Of a stretch of DNA of 49,502 nucleotides, positions 44,752-49,502 are shown one piece after another (position 1 is the first letter of the stretch; every line of letters starts with the position of its first letter). A model generated the notes under the pieces. That model did no database searches and was not told the origin of the DNA. It worked only from the letters and a program-made list of their open reading frames with translations. The position numbers were made by a program, and so were the translations under genes. The stretch lies in the NCBI GenBank assembly GCA_018606805.1, contig JAGYWI010000023.1, positions 1-49,502 of the forward strand, written 5' to 3'. The stretch comes from Candidatus Magnetomicrobium cryptolimnococcus (GTDB lineage Bacteria > Nitrospirota > Thermodesulfovibrionia > Thermodesulfovibrionales > Magnetobacteriaceae).

Positions 44752-45129
44752 ACCTCCATAATAAATTATTGCTTATATTAGAATACAATAATACCTTTCA
44801 ATATAACAATATCAGCACCCATTCAGAAATACTTAACACTTGAGTGTTATGATAGCTTGCAAGACAGAAGTTTTAGGAAAGGACGTGTAGGCCTCCCTGG
44901 GGTGCTGGGGGATAACAGGGCAATGCCATTAAGTTAAGGAAGGAAAGGCGTGGGGGAAAATTTTTTTTGACAAAAGGTGCATAGGCGCACTCCCAAAAAC
45001 TTTTAGCTTGTTATCTCTTTAGTTATCCTTCTACGTTTGCTATACTCTAACTCACTATTCCTTAACTTAATGGCATTGTATTTAAAGTTCAATTAAAACA
45101 ATCAATATTTATATAACAATAAACATAAT
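44752..45129. repeat. MITE-like element with 20-bp inverted ends plus an adjoining partial copy
   Basis: The ends caatgccattaagttaagga (44921-44940) and its exact reverse complement (45059-45078) enclose an interior that is the reverse complement of the element at 1-208 over most of its length, with small indels. Left of it, 44866-44920 is a second partial copy (gacagaagttttaggaaagg). No target duplication is visible. It separates the PLA2-like gene from the PepSY-like pair. Confidence 0.75.
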
Positions 45130-46086
45130 TCAATTTACAGCTCCTGCCAATATATTAATGTTTTCCAAGTATGTATCTCCTGTTTGTGAATTTACCTTCA
45201 TTATAATTTCTTCTGGAATTTCATAATTTGGTACATTATCTCCCTTTAATTTAGCTGTCTCTATATACTTTTTATCTAATAGAAATGCAATTTCCCAACT
45301 TAAGTTTAATCTTTTTTTATCATTTTCTCCACTGTATTCAATACGTATATATATAGAATTAACACTATATATATCGTATGCATCAAGCACTGGTATATGT
45401 TTTTTAAAAGATTTTAATGCTAATTCGATAGCTTTATCCTTAGTAATAACAAAATCATTCTGGGAAACAAAAGCATTATCAGGCGGTATTTTATAATCAG
45501 TATAATGGAAATATATAAGTTCCCCAGTATAATACGATATACCTATAGTTGTTACGCCAGTTTTGTATTTATAATCACTACGCATCCATATATACGCTCC
45601 TTCCCACATAGAATACATATCCCACTTTGTTAGGAATTCCATTGACAAATCATTTGGTAGTTCTAATTGTTTAGCCAAATTGTCTATTATATTTTTAGCT
45701 TCATTTCTACTAATTGCAGGAAACTCCTCTATGATTGCACTATATGTTTTGGGGCGGTTATCATAATACTTCACCCTCTTAGTATCACAAGATATAAGAC
45801 ACAGACTATTACCTTCATAATTTGGCATTGTTATAGTTATTGATCTGTTACGAGGATTATTAAGTATATCTATTTTATTTTCACAACTTATATCTGCTTT
45901 GTTACAAAAATCTTTAACAATCTTTTTTCCTTCGCAATTATAAATATATTTATTTATTAGCTCAAAACAATATTCTAATACTGAAAAATCAGTAAATAAA
46001 CTTATTGAAAACAATAAGAGTGCTATCAATAAAATAAATTTTATAGTTTCAATTAAATATCTTATTTTTGTTTTAATATTTGGCAT
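45130..46086 (-). CDS. Membrane-anchored PepSY-like protein, second of a paralogous pair
   Basis: The 318-residue protein has an N-terminal transmembrane helix (about 14-32) and a presumed extracytoplasmic remainder with conserved cysteines (CEGKKIVKDFCNKADISC). Two PepSY/YcdB-like segments each have a helix followed by a paired-strand signature: EAKNIIDNLAKQLELPNDL with YYTGELIYF, and DKAIELALKSFKKH with PEEIIMKVNSQTGDTY. It is an obvious paralogue of the protein encoded upstream (shared YYTGEL, SWEI, FLLDKKYIE, AKLKGDN). The start overlaps the upstream stop by one base (TAATG). PepSY domains often bind or inhibit peptidases. Confidence 0.6.
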   Translation of the reverse strand: MPNIKTKIRYLIETIKFILLIALLLFSISLFTDFSVLEYCFELINKYIYNCEGKKIVKDFCNKADISCENKIDILNNPRNRSITITMPNYEGNSLCLISCDTKRVKYYDNRPKTYSAIIEEFPAISRNEAKNIIDNLAKQLELPNDLSMEFLTKWDMYSMWEGAYIWMRSDYKYKTGVTTIGISYYTGELIYFHYTDYKIPPDNAFVSQNDFVITKDKAIELALKSFKKHIPVLDAYDIYSVNSIYIRIEYSGENDKKRLNLSWEIAFLLDKKYIETAKLKGDNVPNYEIPEEIIMKVNSQTGDTYLENINILAGAVN

Positions 46087-47018
46087 TAATAATCATCTAC
46101 TCCAGCAAATACGTTACTTTTTTCCCAAGAAACAGCACCTGTATACGCATTTACTTTTATAACAACTTCCTCCGGAATATTACGATTTGGTATATTATCC
46201 CCCTTTAATTTAGCTGATTCTATATACTTTTTATCCAATAGAAATGTGATTTCCCAGCTTGGTTTCAGCCGTTTTTCATTGTAATTTCCGATATATCCTA
46301 TAAGTATGTATACGGAATCAATAGTGTATATATTTTTTGCATTAGATATAATGTCTTTTCGGAAAACTTTATATGCCAGGTCTATAGATTGTTCACGCGT
46401 AATTTTAAATTTTGTTGGAGAAATAAAGGGATCGCCATGTGGTTCTTCATAGCCAGCAATATATAAACTAAGCTCTCCTGTATAATATGATATACCTATT
46501 GTTGTGTAGCCCATTTCATATTTATATTGGCCATGCATCCATATATATTTTACTTTCCACATAGAATATCTATCTATTTTTGTCAAATAGTCCAGCGCTA
46601 AATACTCTGGTAGCTCAAGTTGTTTCCTTAAATTTTCCATTATTTGTATAGCCTGATTTCTATTAATTGGAGGCAACTCTTCTCTTTTATCCACTGTATG
46701 GTGGTTACTATAGTATATAACACGTTTCGAGGTACAAGATAAATCAAAGGACAAGAGCTCACCTTTGTTATTGTATGTTCTTGCTGAAACAGTACTTCCA
46801 AGATGTATCCCTTCTCTTACATCACCTTCACAATTTAGATTTAGTTTGTTACAAAAGTCTTTAACAATCCTTTCCTCATCACACCAATAAATAAATTTGT
46901 GTACGAACTTATAATAATGGTATAATCCAAAGGGATAAGTTACTATATTTGCTAAAAATAACCATAATAATATTGCTATAGCAATTTTTACTGTTCCAAT
47001 TAGATATTTTATCTTCAT
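46086..47018 (-). CDS. Membrane-anchored PepSY-like protein, first of a paralogous pair
   Basis: The 310-residue protein has a transmembrane helix at about 10-28 and the same two-segment extracytoplasmic architecture as its downstream paralogue (RNQAIQIMENLRKQLELPEYL, YYTGELSLY; REQSIDLAYKVFRKD, PEEVVIKVNAYTGAV). Cysteines at CDEERIVKDFCNKLNLNC are conserved between the two. Its ATG lies two bases after the stop of the caspase-like protein, so the three genes are translationally linked. A role as inhibitor, anchor or immunity partner for that protein is an inference from context. Confidence 0.6.
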   Translation of the reverse strand: MKIKYLIGTVKIAIAILLWLFLANIVTYPFGLYHYYKFVHKFIYWCDEERIVKDFCNKLNLNCEGDVREGIHLGSTVSARTYNNKGELLSFDLSCTSKRVIYYSNHHTVDKREELPPINRNQAIQIMENLRKQLELPEYLALDYLTKIDRYSMWKVKYIWMHGQYKYEMGYTTIGISYYTGELSLYIAGYEEPHGDPFISPTKFKITREQSIDLAYKVFRKDIISNAKNIYTIDSVYILIGYIGNYNEKRLKPSWEITFLLDKKYIESAKLKGDNIPNRNIPEEVVIKVNAYTGAVSWEKSNVFAGVDDY

Positions 47019-47020
47019 TA

Positions 47021-49502
47021 CTATGGCACTAAAGTTGTGCTATAAGACGGTTTAGAAATAAAAACAAGAGCACTATCACTGTTTTTAACTGCTTCTTCAA
47101 CAACTGTATAATTTCCTGTATTAGCATTTTTCTTTGACATATTTGACCAAAATTTAAAAGCAGCACGTGCAGCAAAAGGTGCAAAAACACTTTCTTTCCA
47201 ACCAATAAATGCTTCATTTCTCGGAAGTATTGTATTACTTTCTATATCTAAAACTTCACCATCAATATTAAAACTCTCAACAAAATTTGCTGCTGATTCC
47301 CCTGCATAACATCCATTTATGAAAACAATTTTACTATCTGATTTAAAATCATCATAATATATCTTCCTATCCCTATAATCATTCTCTTCTGGTGTCATTG
47401 CCTCATTTGTACCGTGTCCAAAATAATAAAAAATCCATGGTCTATTTTTTGTATTATTAAGAATATATACTAATATGTCTTCCCTACTAGGTCTATGCCA
47501 TAAAATAGGTATATATCTAAAATATGTAAATATAGGATATATAGCATCTTCATAATCTTCAATATCTGGTATAAAATAAACAATTTCAGAAAAGTGATGT
47601 ATATATCCCAAGATAATATATGCCATACGATATTCTTTTCTGAATTCATACTTTATGTCTTCCACATCAATAGAACCATTTAATAAACTATATATCATAT
47701 ATGCCCCGGCCCCGGTGCTTGGATTTCTTATAATATAGCCAACTCCACTCCAGTCATTCACACTTACATTATCACGAGATATGATTACCTCTTTGCCTGC
47801 GCTTATTGCGTTTTTGATTGCAGATATTACACCGCTATCTACAGTAAGTGTGGGTATAATACTATTAGCATTATTACTGTCAATCTGATATATTGGTATA
47901 TTATTAGCTGCTGCTATTTGTAACGCCTTTACAGCAGATACCGCCTCTGTATCCAAATCATTTTCAATCACCTTATGTTCAAGATATGAGGAATTTAATC
48001 CATAGTGTTTCACAAAGGCTATTCTGCTGTCATTATCCCCCTCGACTGATATTGGCGAGTTGGCTAATTTTATGGCATCCATTGCAATTCCATTTAGTAT
48101 TGGCGGTGATACTGGTACTCCAAATACTTCATCATATGTTGCCTCACTGGATACTAACGTAACAGAGGGCAGCAGTGTATTATGTATGTGCATCATCTTT
48201 GCTACTATTCTGGCTGTCATGTTTAATTGGGCAAAATAATCCATAACTATATTATTTAGCAAATCCCCGGCTCTACCATCCATTGCGTTTATTGAATCTT
48301 CAATATTGCCGTCATAGCCCATTAATGTATCCTTTTGGTTCAAGCGTGCTTGCGACGATGGGTTTAAAACACTCAACCCTATCGTATAGTTAATGCCATG
48401 GCTGATGTCTGCCGTTGCTATGTTTGTGCATGATTTTGAGCTAATTAACTCACTTGGATTTGTTAGCTCGACTCTCAATTTTATCTTACTTCCAAGTGCC
48501 ATCTCCCGACCAGTTAACATTGCAGTATCTTCCATTTTTATAATCGGCTTTACTACTATTAAATAAGAAGGCGTATGCAGCAAACCCCCATAATAATTTA
48601 TAGTACTTTGATCCTCAGAGGTAGATGGCGTATAGGAAAATGTTATTTTCTTGCCAGCTATGGCTGGTATATCTTTATCTATATAAACTTCCTCATCACC
48701 GCCTATTTCGCTAGTAGTTAAGACAAAACGTATCTTATGTCTTTTATTACTTGGGATTTCACTAAAACTACTGCTTTGTACACTCTTATATTGCAAAGTG
48801 CCAAGAAACCTCCCAAACTCACGCGGTCTTATGTAGCTGCTATAAAAATACTTAATAAAATCTTCTTGTTTTGCCGTCCCGTAGTCATCAAATGCCATGG
48901 TATACGTAAGCACCGGCGGTCTATCGTCATTACTTATTATGTAATTCATTTCATCAAATACTACCGTTTTTGATAAGTTCGTACCTGTCTTAAATATTGT
49001 TTCCTTAAAACTAGGGTCAATCACAGTCCATGCCTTTACACCGTAGTTAGCAGCCCCCATAGATGGAAACATCGGCACATACGCCTCTACCCACACATGC
49101 TCAAAGCGCACTGACTTAATTTTACCACCCGACCTTATAGTGTTTCCGGGAATACCGTTTGTTGCCATTATCTGCACTGCCGCCATCTGGTCATTAACGC
49201 CGCCAAGCCAGCTTTGTAGACGCTCTATCGGCATTTCTATTGTGCCACTTACGTAGCGTGCCGGAATATTCGATGTTCGCAAAAGCGCTATCAACAGGCT
49301 TGCCTGATCGTAATCATTGCCGGCCTTTTCCATCAGTGTTTGCTGCGCTCCTTTTAATGAACCATAATACGGCTCATAATTAACATTGTTTTTCACCCAC
49401 TCGTATATTTTTACAGGGTGGTTTTCTAAATACCTTGCCTGTTCTTTTATTTCATCAGTAAACTTTACCTCTAAAGTCTCTGCAAGGTCTTCTTGTGTTG
49501 GC
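47021..49502 (-). CDS. Transglutaminase-like/caspase-like multidomain protein (5' end outside window)
   Basis: The reading frame stays open to the window edge, so the N-terminus is missing; GTG 49396 is an internal codon. Numbering from that codon: a transglutaminase-like domain at about 1-130 (DYDQASLLIALLRTSNIPARYVSG, FEHVWVEAYVP, WTVIDPSF), in which the His and Asp are kept but I see no nucleophilic Cys; a core at about 200-540 shared with RHS/YD-repeat-associated proteins, ending in SGVGYIIRN and GAGAYMIYS; and a C-terminal domain at about 560-791 with IFYYFGHGT (H661) and VFINGCYAG (C696), the caspase/gingipain-type dyad. It is probably exported. The variable tail after a conserved core looks like a polymorphic effector, and a coupled paralogous pair follows. 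Confidence 0.7.
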   Translation of the reverse strand, partial: PTQEDLAETLEVKFTDEIKEQARYLENHPVKIYEWVKNNVNYEPYYGSLKGAQQTLMEKAGNDYDQASLLIALLRTSNIPARYVSGTIEMPIERLQSWLGGVNDQMAAVQIMATNGIPGNTIRSGGKIKSVRFEHVWVEAYVPMFPSMGAANYGVKAWTVIDPSFKETIFKTGTNLSKTVVFDEMNYIISNDDRPPVLTYTMAFDDYGTAKQEDFIKYFYSSYIRPREFGRFLGTLQYKSVQSSSFSEIPSNKRHKIRFVLTTSEIGGDEEVYIDKDIPAIAGKKITFSYTPSTSEDQSTINYYGGLLHTPSYLIVVKPIIKMEDTAMLTGREMALGSKIKLRVELTNPSELISSKSCTNIATADISHGINYTIGLSVLNPSSQARLNQKDTLMGYDGNIEDSINAMDGRAGDLLNNIVMDYFAQLNMTARIVAKMMHIHNTLLPSVTLVSSEATYDEVFGVPVSPPILNGIAMDAIKLANSPISVEGDNDSRIAFVKHYGLNSSYLEHKVIENDLDTEAVSAVKALQIAAANNIPIYQIDSNNANSIIPTLTVDSGVISAIKNAISAGKEVIISRDNVSVNDWSGVGYIIRNPSTGAGAYMIYSLLNGSIDVEDIKYEFRKEYRMAYIILGYIHHFSEIVYFIPDIEDYEDAIYPIFTYFRYIPILWHRPSREDILVYILNNTKNRPWIFYYFGHGTNEAMTPEENDYRDRKIYYDDFKSDSKIVFINGCYAGESAANFVESFNIDGEVLDIESNTILPRNEAFIGWKESVFAPFAARAAFKFWSNMSKKNANTGNYTVVEEAVKNSDSALVFISKPSYSTTLVP

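Overview
The window is about 49.5 kb of A+T-rich bacterial DNA (I estimate below 40% G+C by eye). It carries about 40 protein genes, no tRNA or rRNA that I can see, no CRISPR array and no transposase gene. Several features suggest an anaerobic or microaerophilic Gram-negative: an oxygen and peroxide defence island built on a flavodiiron protein, rubredoxins, a PerR-type regulator and a peroxiredoxin; a DUF2760/Hsp70/Hsp70 block; an HDOD-cyclase; and SBBP and FG-GAP secreted proteins. A Nitrospirota lineage (Thermodesulfovibrionia or magnetotactic relatives) or Desulfobacterota fits this mix, but no marker gene settles it.

Layout from left to right. 1-5251 is a cell-surface glycan operon on the + strand: GT2 glycosyltransferase, two SAM methyltransferases and a large GT-C-like membrane protein. 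5432-9258 (-) is the oxygen-stress island, which includes four tiny cysteine-rich proteins of 36-61 residues. 9651-15865 (-) holds a degenerate thioredoxin-fold/zinc-ribbon protein, an MltD-like lytic transglycosylase with a long Lys/Ser tail, a cyclase-HDOD-GAF signalling protein and a small unknown protein. 15960-16721 is a DUF3800 gene bracketed by two 41-bp direct repeats just before comM (16960-18489). 18916-22641 encodes a 1241-residue secreted protein with an exact seven-unit SBBP propeller array. 22934-28501 (-) holds a two-component pair, a Uma2 nuclease-like gene and a PEP-synthase-like protein without the usual TIM barrel. 28539-28996 is a hicB-hicA toxin-antitoxin pair. 29036-34649 is DUF2760 plus two divergent Hsp70s. 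34650-35481 is a gene-free, hairpin-rich stretch. 35482-37638 is modABC with a structured leader. 37899-39447 is an FHA/PP2C signalling pair. Then come a coiled-coil membrane protein, a phosphohexomutase and leuB.

The right end (43699-49502, -) is the most unusual part. A 5'-truncated multidomain protein joins a transglutaminase-like fold (without an obvious nucleophilic cysteine) to a conserved core and a C-terminal caspase-like domain with a His/Cys dyad. Two tightly coupled paralogous membrane-anchored PepSY-like proteins follow, and then, across a repeat-bearing gap, a secreted phospholipase A2-like protein. I read the first three as a possible effector/immunity or protease/inhibitor cassette. 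This is an inference.

Scattered between operons is a family of small palindromic, MITE-like repeats. Two copies have intact terminal inverted repeats (1-208 and 44921-45078), one is a solo end (43513-43532), and several are degenerate.
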